From Haberlea rhodopensis (lineage: Eukaryota; Streptophyta; Magnoliopsida; Lamiales; Gesneriaceae): 64,000 nucleotides of DNA. Location of the stretch: contig CAJQUN010000140.1 of NCBI GenBank assembly GCA_907163345.1, forward strand, positions 124,001 to 188,000, written 5' to 3'. The translations under genes and the position numbers were made by a program. The notes beneath the pieces are model-generated. The model was not told the DNA's origin. It saw only the letters and a program-made list of their open reading frames with translations, and did not search any database. Positions within the stretch are counted from its first letter, which is position 1. Each line of letters begins with the position of its first letter. This document shows, one piece after another, positions 53,229 through 63,990 of the stretch.

Positions 53229-55139
53229 TGTAAGGACCCTAGTTCCTTAAGCGTAAAATAAGGACATAAGTAGAGCTAAGGTATATTATCAGAGTATAAA
53301 AATTTCGTGTTGAGGCCTTGAGCTTTAAGGGTTACATGCCAAGATAATCAGTTTCAAATGGATTAATTACATTCCTAACAAAAATGAATGTTAAATCCTA
53401 TAGATTTACACTACTCCTAGAGTAGAGACTATACAAAAGAGTCTCAGCTTCTATATCAAAAGCCCTCCATTATAGCTCACTGCGTCAACCCGACCTTAGC
53501 CCATTTATGCCAAAATGTACCTACAAGGACAACCCCAAATCATGAGCATATAATAATCCATATTAAGCATAGCATGATTAAAAGCGTAAATGCAGAAACC
53601 ATAAATACAAAACACTTCCTGTTTCCCAATTGCATTTTAAACGCCCCCTTTTTGGTTGTCCCTGTATAATAACTCATGAGTATAATCAATGGATTATTCA
53701 ATGGTTTTACAAATGTCATGACATATCACCAATTACCAATCCCTAGTATGTTATAACATTGTATTTTAATGCACCTCGCATGTCATGACAACGGCACCAA
53801 TACCCCTCGCTTCGACATATTAGCGGCATTGAATAACCTCGCTCAAATGCGACATGCGGCAATCCCCTCGCTTCAACATTTGGCGGCAAATATTTATTCC
53901 TCGCTATAATATGACAGCGGCAAGTATTCTATCATTGCTTCAAGTGACAGCGGCAAAGCATTAAAATCATCACTCGAATATAACCATGACTCATGGGATG
54001 TGCACCAATCAATCAACATATACATATGCAATCACAATGCATAGATCAACATGTAATTGCATCCACAATGCACAATTCAATACACAATCGCATCCACAAT
54101 GCGTATCCCAATGCGTATATAAATTACATGTTACCGTTGGGTGCCCGTACGTCTTCTACGTACCTTTCAAAAAGTAGGATATGGTAGGACTTTACTTCCT
54201 TGGCTGTGTTGCCACCTAGGATGGTTCTACACAATCACACAAACCAATATTAGATGCCAAATAATAGTCCAACACCAAAAATCCTACAATAAATAACAAA
54301 AACACAAATTTTGGCTTCTCGCGATCGATCGCCAATAGGCCCCGATCGATCGCGAGATGCTACTGCCTCAACGTTCAAAAATCTACCTTCCGCGATCGAT
54401 CGCCCAATTCACGCAATCGATCGCCGAATGCCTCTGCCTCGCACTCTGGTTCTCGCGATCGATCGATCGCCGAAGTCTGTAATCGCGAGAAATCGCCATT
54501 TTCGAGCACCATCCCAAAGCTACCATAAAACACACCACAAACTATCATACCCCAACAATTCAACCCACAAAATACACCAATATGCTACCATGTAGCTACT
54601 CAAAACAAGTTCGACAAAAGGCTACTAAACATGACATTTCTACACAACACTTTATCAAAACTCAACCAAACATTAACCAACACAAGATATGGTTCCTTAC
54701 CCCTTTTGCTTCAACTTTTGCAAGGTCCACACCAAGAAATGGCAGACTTCACCCTCCTAATTACTTGCTGAAAGTTGGACGAAAATGGGGGGTGAAGGGG
54801 AGAGGTTTCCAAGTGGTGAGGGTTGAGTGTGGGGAGAGGCAAGTGGGGAGTATGGGCATGCTGTATCAGCAGAATGGGTATGGGTTGAGGTGTTTGGTTC
54901 AAATGATATGTTATGTTTTGGTCCCGGTATGCTTTACCAAAAAGAACCACACCCACCCCAAATAATAATGCCATAACTCAAATTCCCAACATATACCACA
55001 TGCACCCTGAAACTAGGTCATGACCACCGCATGACTAAGCATTTCCCAATAATATAATTCAACACCATAAATTAATACCATAATCCTCACATAACATAAT
55101 TAATGCTCAATTACACATAATCATTTCGGGGACCTCACA
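53229..55139 (-). mobile_element. Solo LTR of a Tekay/Del-like element related to E2
   Basis: 1911 bp, TGTAAGGACCC on the left and GGGGACCTCACA on the right, exact TATGT duplication, no internal sequence. Read on the minus strand it begins TGTGAGGTCCCCGAAATGA and resembles the E2 LTR throughout: CATGTTGGGAAATG-like segment, palindrome cluster, TACGTAGAAGACGTACGGGC and the repeat block with CCTCGCTTCGACAT/GCGGCA (53780-53960). It is another family member reduced to one LTR by recombination. The plus-strand frames at 54311-54965 are incidental. Confidence 0.92.
54322..54485. repeat. Paired CGATCGATCG cluster H (solo Tekay-like LTR)
   Basis: Pairs at 54322/54343 and 54393/54414, both 21 bp apart, 71 bp between pairs; a third at 54456 (extended to CGATCGATCGATCG) is followed by a decayed partner at ~54480. 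Five exact 10-mers if the extended copy is counted twice. Confidence 0.94.
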
Positions 55140-55144
55140 TATGT
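55140..55144. repeat. Target-site duplication of the solo Tekay-like LTR, right copy (TATGT)
   Basis: Exact match to 53224-53228. Confidence 0.9.
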
Positions 55145-55224
55145 TCTCTTCTCCTTCATCGAACTCACAATGAAACGTATCATTGAGCATCTTAATAAGT
55201 GGTGGCCATGGAAGCCGGACCATT

Positions 55225-55566
55225 TGTTAAGCTATTGGTTCAATGGCCACGAAACAGGTACAATAAAATCTGTAAACAAAAATTTCAAGTGCACAGAATT
55301 CTGGAATGGAAATGAAAATATGATTTCGTAATCTGAAAAATAAGAACAATTGTTTTCACAGAGAAGATCTATGTACTCAACCCCTCGCTAAGTGCTAGTA
55401 CCTCCCTATCCAAGGCTAGTTACAATACGCTAAACACAATAACAGAATAATTCTAGAGTTCTCCCCCCTCACAGTTTATTCCTCTCCCTCTTTGTAGACA
55501 CTTCTAACTCTTGGGCTTTCTCATTATTCTTTTGGTCCATTCCTCTTGCATCCTTATGTCCTAACA
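55225..55566 (-). repeat. Possible copia LTR
   Basis: Bounded by TGTTA and TAACA, and followed on the right by CCCTCACTCAAAAG, which on the minus strand is a purine tract (CTTTTGAGTGAGGG) just before an LTR. No target duplication or internal protein was found. Confidence 0.45.
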
Positions 55567-55579
55567 CCCTCACTCAAAA

Positions 55580-56026
55580 GAACTTATATACAAAACATAG
55601 AATTGTGGTTCCAACTTCCTGTTTCTTGATTAGCAGATAACAATGTAAATCTTGGTGGAGTGACTTAAAAAATATGCAAGGATTCCAAAAAATACTTGAG
55701 AGGTGAAGGTTGTTTTTGAGTAGGGTACTCTAAAACTTTGTGGGTGGGGAAAGATGGTTCTGAAATGACAGATGCTTCATTAAAATTTATGATGATTGGA
55801 AAACAAATTCATGTGATTCTTCATGTGCTCTTGTTAAATTTAATTTTGGCCAGCTACCACATATCCACTTGCCTGTTTTTCTGGACCACCATCAAGATTT
55901 TAACAGATAAATGGCTATTAAATTTATGTATATATATTCCTTGCTTCCGAGCTTCAAAGCTAATCACTCCTTAAAATACTACTATTTCTAGTTTCTACAA
56001 AACTTTTCGCAGATTCTTGTTGTATT
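55580..56026 (+). promoter_or_regulatory. Upstream region of SAUR copy 3
   Basis: Shares several blocks with 29200-29549, upstream of SAUR copy 1 (GATTAGCAGA, GTGGGGAAAGATGGTTCT, TTCATGTGATTCTTCATGTG). The conserved upstream text implies a duplicated gene with its promoter. No specific auxin-response element was established. Confidence 0.5.
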
Positions 56027-56353
56027 TTGAAACTCTTGCTTCAGCGGAAATGTTTTAATACAAGAAATTGTCATTCGTCAAATGCTGAAACGATCTTTTA
56101 TCAAGTGAGAAAAAGATCAAATTCAACAAGATCGACTTATGTTCCAAAAGGATATTGTGCTGTTTATGTAGGGGATGGTGAATATAAGCAAAGATTCTTC
56201 ACTCCCTTATCATATTTGAACCATCATATGTTTCAAGTTTTGCTATGCCAAGCTGAAGAAGAATTTTGATTTTATCATCCGATGGGTGGACTAACAATTC
56301 CTTGCGGTGAAGATTTGTTTGTTGATGTCACCTCTCGCTTGAGCAAAACATGA
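56027..56353 (+). pseudogene. SAUR copy 3, one internal stop and altered N-terminus
   Basis: From ATG 56027 the frame reads to STRSTYVPKGYCAVYVGDGE, YKQRFFTPLSYLNHHMFQVL, LCQAEEEF, then TGA at 56267-56269 in place of a glycine codon, then FYHPMGGLTIPCGEDLFVDV and TSRLSKT with stop TGA 56351-56353. This is the SAUR core and C-terminus. The N-terminus is not the usual MAIRQ(M/V)LKRS text in this frame, but MLKRSF is visible from an ATG at ~56081 in another frame, so a small shift separates them. SAUR proteins are short auxin-induced growth regulators. It is the least damaged of the copies. Confidence 0.85.
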
Positions 56354-57106
56354 TGTATTATAGACTAGATTTTAGTCTTGTAGAGTAGAAATTGTGTACT
56401 AGTTATCTAGTCTCAGGCATTCTTTTTTTTTCTCCTACCACAATTAGAGGTATGATATTGGGAAAGATTTGAATCATGAATACAAGAAAATATTGCTAAA
56501 TAATGTGTCAATTTCTAATTCAAATGTATTTTCATGTTCCAATATTTAGAATAATTTCTTTGTCAAGCACTGCACAAGGTCTCACATGCATAATATCAGT
56601 ATTTGAAACGTTAACTTTAATTAGATCTGGATCTTCTGGTACATTTCGAATATTCGGCTCGAAATGAATACATTTTTACCAACTTCGAGTCTTGTAAGAT
56701 GTAGTCTATAACATAATATGAGACAATAAAAACCTGATTTAACCCAACCGATAAATCATAAAACTTATGGAAGTAAACACCTCCAATATAAAGAGGAATT
56801 ATACCACACTTTGTTATATTCAAGCCTAAACTATCCAAGTCTAAAAATAGGAAGACCCGAGTATGTAGCAGAAAAGAGTTCATCTAATGAAAGAGAGATT
56901 ATAATAGACATCCCTAATGAATATATTTAAAGATGCAATTTTTTTATCCAGATTATTAAAAATAATTTCGAATTATTAAAAAATATTGTTTTAGTTTTAT
57001 TATTAATTTTTTTTTAAAAATCTAAATTAAAAATCTATTTTTTACTTAAAACATTTAATGTATATGGTTATTGTTCAGATTAGGGTTCGAAGAAAACAAG
57101 AGGGGG
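56354..57106. other. SAUR 3' UTR and intergenic sequence
   Basis: 56354-56420 matches the SAUR 3' UTR (TTTTAGTCTTGTAGAGTAG). 56430-57050 is AT-rich with no gene; a minus-strand frame at 56617-56883 has no domain. Confidence 0.55.
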
Positions 57107-59356
57107 AAATGCAATCGTCGCTACCTCATTCAAATCCCAACTCAGACCTCTTACCCGCTAGCGGCGGAGGGATGCGCGAAATAAGCGAGTCCGTGTTGAT
57201 TATGGCCAAAAGCGAAGAGAATGATGAAGATGAGTTGTCGTTTATGAAGAGGTTGAAGTCCGCGAACTGGGAGCGGTATTGTTTTCAGAAAGACATGGTC
57301 CGATGTCGACCGCCTTTCTTCCATCCTGATATTATGTACAGATCGTACCGGAATAAGTATGATCCCTACGATAACCAATGGTTAGACTCTCTCTACAATT
57401 GCCCGATATATATTGATGCTTTCTCTGCCTGTGTACTAATATAATATATTATCTTCTATGTATGACTGATTTTAAGCACAACTGTAGTTTTCCAATCGTT
57501 CAAGCAAGGGATTTGGATGGTGGAGTCAAGCATTACAGTTTCGGTGAGTTGCTGCAGATGACTTATAGTTTCCACTATACTACCTTTATATGCTATACCC
57601 TGTTTGGAACGCTTCACCGGGGGACCATCAAGACTGAATCGGGAATTCAGGACGTGCTTGTCAAAACATGGGAATATTATTTTCCCTGGGATTCCGATCA
57701 AGTCCTTCATCATACAACTCGAATCTGTGTATGTCCTGGCATCCTGTATGCTCCCTTTTTTGACTTCTTTTTTTGATATCTGATGGTTGCTTCTTGTCAC
57801 AGGATGAACTCAACCTATTGAGGGATGTTGACATTAAATCACATCCCAATGTGGTGAATTTGATTGGATTCCATTGTGAAAGACGTCTGGCGGTCATATA
57901 TGAGGGAGGATCTTTCGAACTTCTGCACAAAATTATTCGTACTGGTCTGTGAGCTAATCCTTCCTATTAAGCGACATTTGTTGTCTGTGTCTGTTGATTT
58001 TAAATGATAATGCATTTTCTCATGGCTTTCTTACTAGATACCTTTACTTGGAATGATAGAATGAAGGTGGCCACTGATATGGCAAATGTGTTGGAATCAT
58101 TTCATGACAAAGAACTTGTCCATGGCGGTGTCAATTCTAAAAACATCATGGTCGATAAGGTTGTACTACTTTCTCTTGCGCCTCGTTAAGTCTTGTCATT
58201 ATTCTGGTCATCTTTGTCTTTGTCTTTCTGTAGGAGAAACGTCTAGTGGTGTATGACTTTAGGTTTTTCTCATATTGCGAAGACCGTATGGTGTACGAGG
58301 ACTACGTTCGAAAGCTTTACCATTTTCATGACAAATATCTGGATGGTATGCTTTCCATTTCTCCATTCCTTGATCTTTATATGTGAATCGAGCGGATTAT
58401 CTTTTGTCAATATTCCTTGCCTGTCCATAGCAATTTCGACAATTTTCGACGGTAAATTTAATTTAATTATATTCCTTATTTCTTAATTTGTTAACGGCTT
58501 CTTTAACTTTTTATCCTTGATTTCTTGGCTTGCATTGAAAGGGCTAGATTTGATCCAAATAATTGTAGTTGGTCTCAACATTGAAGCATGTAAGATACAT
58601 TTTATTATCCAAGCCATTCTTGCAACTGAGACTGCACGTCACACATCCTTTCTCCTTTTTCTTCTTCCTCCTTTCCCAAATATGTAAAAACTGTGAAATG
58701 GTAATTAAGCATAATTATGAAATTGAGAAAACAAAAGGAACTATGGATTTCTTTTCAGAGTTTACTCTGGAAGCTTTTGATACATGGGGGATGATGAGGT
58801 TGGGCATGAATTATTTTTCCCCGAGTTACGAAACTCTTAAGAGTAATCTTCATTCCCTCCACACGCTCAAGTGGAATAATTATTTACAAGAGGAAAATCA
58901 TGTCAATCTTTGTGACCCCGTGTGTCTCATTCGTCCATGTCTCTCATATAACTAAATTATCAATTTATACTTCATGAATAATTATGTGATTTCCTTATTA
59001 TTCTGAACATGTTTCAAGAACTATGTTTTTGGCGATGTAGGTCCACCCTGGACTATGGGATGTGATATTTTTGCTTATGGTATTCTACTACTGGAGCTCA
59101 TCAACAAACAAGTGTACCCCCAGTTTATGGTGCCCGTATGGACGAAAAACGAAATTCTTAACTATGATCATGAAAACTCAGCTGTAGATGACTCTTTTTA
59201 TGTAGACGAGCACATTGCTTTGGGAATCACTAAGTTGGCTATAAAGTGTTTGAAAGTCAATCTGGATGAGCAACCAAGTATACGGGACATTGTTAGGGAG
59301 TTGAAGGACATGCTTCAGTATAACCCACCAAACAAACTACAGAAGATCTCGAGTTG
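57107..59356 (+). CDS. Protein-kinase-like gene, probable pseudokinase, about seven exons
   Basis: Exons fit splice sites and kinase order. First exon from ATG 57107 (MQSSLPHSNPNSD..., LSFMKRLKSANWERY). Then ~57480-57726: HYSFGELLQMTYSFHYTTFI, GTLHRGTIKT and DVLVKTWEYY (beta-3 Lys kept, Gly-loop absent). 57803-57944: DELNLLRDVDIKSHPNVVNL IGFH. 58038-58159: LVHGGVNSKNIMVDK, where the catalytic HRD is HGG. 58234-58345: VVYDFRFF, where DFG is DFR. ~58760-58889 is an activation-segment-like part, and 59041-59356: WTMGCDIFAYGILLLELINK ... QPSIRDIVRELKDML with TGA. The lost catalytic Asp argues for a pseudokinase of the plant receptor-like-cytoplasmic type. The junction of the first two exons is unclear, so it may be a decaying copy. 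Confidence 0.65.
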
Positions 59357-61560
59357 ATTCTCTCATATCATTATATTTCATGAAGTAAGAACACATTGCA
59401 AGTGCTAATTTTGGCCCCTTTTTATGTTTTTCTTTCTAACTGTTATTGTCGTTTCCTTTATCAACTTCTTTTATAAATGATAATTTTAGCTTCTAAAATC
59501 AGTTTATATTTGATTCAAGAGATTTTAAAATTGTTATTCGGAGTTGATTTTAATAATTTACATATCTTAAATCCTAGTTTATGAGGCCTTGTTTAAATTA
59601 TCTTGCTCACACTCTTTTGGAAATATTTTGAAAATTGTTGAAAAGTCCAAAATATATACTTGCCAAGTCCGTATGACAATTTTGAATTTTTTTTTCATTA
59701 TTATTATTTGATTTTGTTGGTTTGGAAAGGTGAATGTATACTTGTCCATCATTGTCTTTTCTTCGTTGTTTATTATATTATAAATAAGGAAAGAAAACAA
59801 GTTTTCCAACAATTCTTTCAAAGGTTTGAGATATGGACCTTAGTCCTTGGACGACCCGACTGTATATCTGCAGCCTTCTTGTTGTGTATTTTCATTTTGG
59901 CAGTGACTTAATTCATGTCATCCGTTCAGGTCTCGATAAGGTGTGCTACAAAATGGGTAACATATGTTATGTGTTATAGTTATTTGATTTATGTGACCTA
60001 GTGAAATTGGTTGTTGCAGCATCTCATTATATTGATGCTTAAATTAAAATCTTTGTTAACTCACCTTTTTTTGTCATTACATTGATGCATGACATTGGCA
60101 TACATGTTTGAGCCATCTATCCTTGATAGCCTTTTGCCTACATTCTTTGGATCGAGTTGTTTTATGGGGTTGTGCAAAGCTATGATTTGCTTGCGATTTT
60201 GATGCAACACATGTTTAATGTTTCTGTTTATTATATTCTAGAATTTTTAAGTTCGTGAAGTACATTAAAATTGACTTTTCGTTAGTTTACTATTAGAAGT
60301 AGTAGTATTAGTTATTACGTTAGGACTAATATTTTATTAGTATTCTAATTACAAATGAATTCTTAGTATTCTAATTGTATTAGGCAAAAAAGAAAAAAAA
60401 AAGGAAAAAACCCCAAAAAGAAAAGAAAAGAAAGCTAAACTAAAATATTAAACATGTGTTGCATTTAGTGTTGGATGTTGGCTGACGGCTCCACAGTGGG
60501 TCCCAAAATCCTAGTTTGGTGAGGTGGCTTGTATGCGGCAGTGGATTGGCGGAGAAGTGTTGCCATTGCTCTGTGGCCAACCTTCGTGCTATGTTGGGTA
60601 TATTTTGGTCGAGAATTATTATTATTATTGTTTATTGGTTCTTTTTTCTTGAACAGACCTTGTCCGGTATTTTACCATGATTCATCCATTGCATATTATA
60701 CTAGATATTTTATGGTATTTTATCACTTTATTTCGATTATTGGTGAATGCTCACCCCGTTGGGCAATTACTTTCTTTGTTTTGTTAACAGGATGTTTGGA
60801 TAGGATATGCGTTTTGTGAAGTTAGGGTGTGAGATTCTGTGTTCTCGCATCATTGTGGATGGGTCGTGTCTACTAGGTCATTTTAGAATTTTATGTTATA
60901 TTTTCAATATGATGTGTGCACCCAGGATTTTATTTTAGACGGTACGGTGTTTTGAGATTCTTCTAAACTGGATTTATTAGAAATATTTTATGTTGGGTAT
61001 TTGGTAATATGATAATATTACTTCCTGTATGACTATTTGTATTTCGTTATCTTAATTCGTTGATATTTGTGTGACTAGCAATCTACTTATCATCCCAATC
61101 TCAATTCCCGGCGTTCTCTTTTTGCTGCATACATTGTTTGTCTTTCAGAAATTCTTGAAATTTTTCGTAGGACTTTCAATGGCTACTATGATAATTGCTA
61201 AGGCTCCATGTTGTGTTTCGACATTCTAGTCAAATTTGAAGAAATATTTTTTACCAAATTATAAACATATTAGTTACTCTTACATCTTATAAGGTGTGGT
61301 GCCCATGATTATTTTGTTTGGTCTTTCGTTTTCTAGATTCACGTTTTTTAAAGTCTATCTAATATTGTTGTACTTAAACAATGAAAACAGTACCCATTGA
61401 GTATGAGTATTAAATTTTACAACACTAAAGAATTATTGGTCCCCTTTACTGTTCATAATTTGAAATGAAATTTTAAAGAGTTAATCCTATAGTACAGTCT
61501 AATAGCAACACAAATTTGATTTAACAAAACGAGAAACTAAAAAGAACTAAAAGATCCGGT
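59357..61560. other. Long stretch without a recognised gene
   Basis: AT-rich. 60470-60820 includes an open frame of 96 codons (60529-60819) with membrane-like hydrophobic text, but its setting (GCTCACCCCG, TTTTGTTAACAGG) resembles the LTR of a chromovirus rather than a gene. A poly-A/AAAG stretch lies at ~60385-60435. I see no second LTR, target duplication or protein domain. Confidence 0.45.
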
Positions 61561-61600
61561 GAGCAAGATAGTAGCAAATATGGCAAAAGAAAATTAAATG

Positions 61601-61800
61601 AGCTACCGAGTTTCTTTCGGATAGCCCATTGCACGAAGCAAAAAAAATCTTGTTGTGTTATGACAGGCAAATTCCTTAGAGCTACCGAGTTTTTTTCGGA
61701 GATCTCATTGCACGAAGCATCACAGCCACCTCACCAGGTTCGAGAGGGCAGCGCTCTTCCTTCCACTTCTGAAGAGCCAAGGACCACATGAAATCCATCC
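61601..61800 (-). CDS. Probable last exon of an unidentified minus-strand gene
   Basis: On the minus strand an acceptor (ATTAAAG) at ~61801 is followed by an open reading MDFMWSLALQKWKEERCPLE, PGEVAVMLRAMRSPKKTR and TAG at ~61681. A partial copy of its last codons (LRAMGYPKETR and stop) lies at ~61610-61648, so the 3' end is duplicated. I do not recognise the protein. Adjacent candidate exons at 62300-62400, 63170-63260 and 63430-63600 may belong to the same gene. Confidence 0.4.
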
Positions 61801-62271
61801 TTTAATATAAGGCCAACAATAAAGCTACCGTCACTGTGTTTTTAAATATTTGATCAAGTCACAAAAAGCCAAAGATATATTAAACCTTGAAGCGTCGAGG
61901 CCATTCTTTCTGTCTATATAAAGAAAATTCCTACGAAATCACATAATGATAGCCCCATCGGCCATCATACCTTCTTCAAATCTTACCTGGTGTAGACACA
62001 AAAATTTAGATAGTGAAACATATAAATGATTGTTGAGAGGGAACTCGTTACGTGAAAGGATTTGAACTTCCAGTTTCGTTCCTCATTCTTGATACAAGTA
62101 AATCACCCATTTGCTCAATCTCGGGATGAAATTTCAAAGAATGATAATTCACTCTATACCTTAGCCTGTTGATTTCTAGAAAACATTGTCATAACAACAG
62201 ATGAGTAAGAAATAAAACGGAAGAATGGTCGCTAAAAGTACATTATAACTGGTGTTCTAGCTAAGTTAAGC

Positions 62272-62366
62272 CATGACAGGAACACCATTATATGAACCTA
62301 ATAACTCACCCAAGTCGATCAACGAAAGGTTTTCAAGGCCATTATCTTCTTTTCCTTCACCCGAGG
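62272..62366 (-). CDS. Candidate internal exon, minus strand
   Basis: Minus-strand reading SGEGKEDNGLENLSLIDLGE, LLGSYNGVPVMA. Preceded by TATTTTACCTCG without a clear AG acceptor, and with a stop after VMA. The text looks protein-like but the exon limits are uncertain. Confidence 0.3.
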
Positions 62367-63164
62367 TAAAATATTGTCAATGTAGAACTAGGCAGAGCAT
62401 ACTTTGGAATGTTCTTGAGCCTCCGTATGTCATCAAAGATACTCAATGGCAATATGACTGTAGGAATGCTTCCACACTATATCATTTCAACATATCAAGT
62501 TGGAAGCAGTGTTAAAATGGCGATGCTAAGTCAATCACCATAAATCATCACAGAGCATTTGACTCGCAAGCTAAAAATTGAAAAATGTACAAATAGTGTA
62601 CCATGAAGACACAACATTGATACTATAATATAGTATACACTCATAAGTCCAGTATGACAATAATCCAGGAGAACATTAAATCCAAACAGTAAGGGTAAAT
62701 TCCAAAAGTCATAATTATCTGAAATTTAATTAAAAGATCTTTCCCAAAAATTCAACGAAATAACTCCCCTTTTCTATGCCAAAGAATTCTTCCAGCTCTT
62801 GATAGTTTATAATTCAATTGAGAGTGGTCTTTCAGGCACTCCAAAAATAGGTTAAAGGAGAGAGTAAATAATCAGATAACCTTATACTTGTGAACAACTC
62901 AGCTTAGTCTCAGCTTAGTCTGTAAACCATTTAGGAATAGGTTTATATCATTATAATAAATAATAGCAACCATTTCCAATCACCAATTAGTTTATATCGC
63001 ATATATCAGTATAGAAGATAGTATACATGCAAAAGAACAATTAGATTCTCAAATTCTAAAAGGCTAATTACAAATGAAAAGCATAAACCATTTACCTATT
63101 GTAGTGGTATGGGCAAAAGAAAATAAACCATCATTGCAAGGTAGCCTTAATTAAGATCACTGAC

Positions 63165-63265
63165 GTTTGGTCTTTCCATATCTGGCGTTGTTTCACTACT
63201 GGCAAAATGAGAGTAGCGTTCATGATCTTCGGCACAGGTACCACATTGCATAAAGGCATGGGCAC
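63165..63265 (-). CDS. Candidate exon, minus strand
   Basis: Reads AHAFMQCGTCAEDHERYSHF, ASSETTPDMERPNVS. The C-x2-C pair and the non-repetitive composition suggest coding, but I cannot assign a family. It lies on the same strand as the 61601-61800 exon. Confidence 0.35.
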
Positions 63266-63429
63266 TAAGGCATAGGTTCAACAACACAAATTTGCAAAAC
63301 AAGAGATTTAGATAGTTTTGTTAATCTATGATTTCAATATACTGGATATTATTTATGGCAAAAGCCAGGGACATATGTAGCAATGTAAGTGATAAAATGT
63401 AGGTTACTTCTTTGATTAATAAAATAATG

Positions 63430-63604
63430 TGGTAACACACATAATCTTACCTTAAGAATGAAAGTCATAAAGTAAATTAGAAACACCACCAAAAGTATTT
63501 GAGAAGATCCAAATGGATCACGTACATCAATTCTTTGCTGGTTGAGACCACTTTCAGCATGTATAAATATATAGCCGTTCAATTCATTCTCTACTGGAAG
63601 AGCT
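63430..63604 (-). CDS. Candidate exon with membrane segment, minus strand
   Basis: Reads ALPVENELNGYIFIHAESGL, NQQRIDVRDPFGSSQ, ILLVVFLIYFMTFILK. The last 16 residues would form a transmembrane helix. A good acceptor (TGCAG) lies at ~63605. It is probably the first or second exon in the window of the same unknown gene. Confidence 0.4.
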
Positions 63605-63879
63605 GCAAGGTGCCAAAAAGAGATATTTATTAAATATCAATTCATTATAAGCATGTTCAGAAATGTAATCTCACAAAAATGCCATAGGAATTCCAAAATA
63701 GGGTCTTCGAAACAAGGGTTAATGGATATGGTATTCTATCTCAACTAGGATCAAGAACAAGGTCACAAGGATAAAAAAAACAGCCACTCATATAGAGCCA
63801 TCAAAAAACATAACTTCATAAACATCGAAGGGAAAAAAAGATTATTTATTAGAATCTCACCAACGGAGCATGATTTAAA

Positions 63880-63990
63880 TTTCCCACCTCCACGAGGAAG
63901 AAAAGGGCAAACCCAGTGTACCAAACGTTCGCTATGCGTGGGGTCTGGGAGGGGGGTCGGAACACACCAGGAAGAAAGTATAAGATAATA
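63880..63990 (-). repeat. Possible SINE fragment at the window edge
   Basis: GGGCAAACCCAGTGTACCAA, CGCTATGCGTGGGGTCTGGG, AGGGGGGTCGGAACAC resembles the first part of plant SINEs that carry GGGTCTGGGGAAGGGTCGGACC. It is interrupted or ends before the second box, and the window stops. Confidence 0.3.

Noticed and set aside
53229..55139. Full-length element in inverse orientation to E2
   Set aside because: Both ends abut the TATGT duplication with no internal region, so it is a solo LTR.
60529..60819. Hydrophobic protein of 96 residues
   Set aside because: The sequence setting resembles an LTR, and the residues are W/F/Y-rich with no family pattern.
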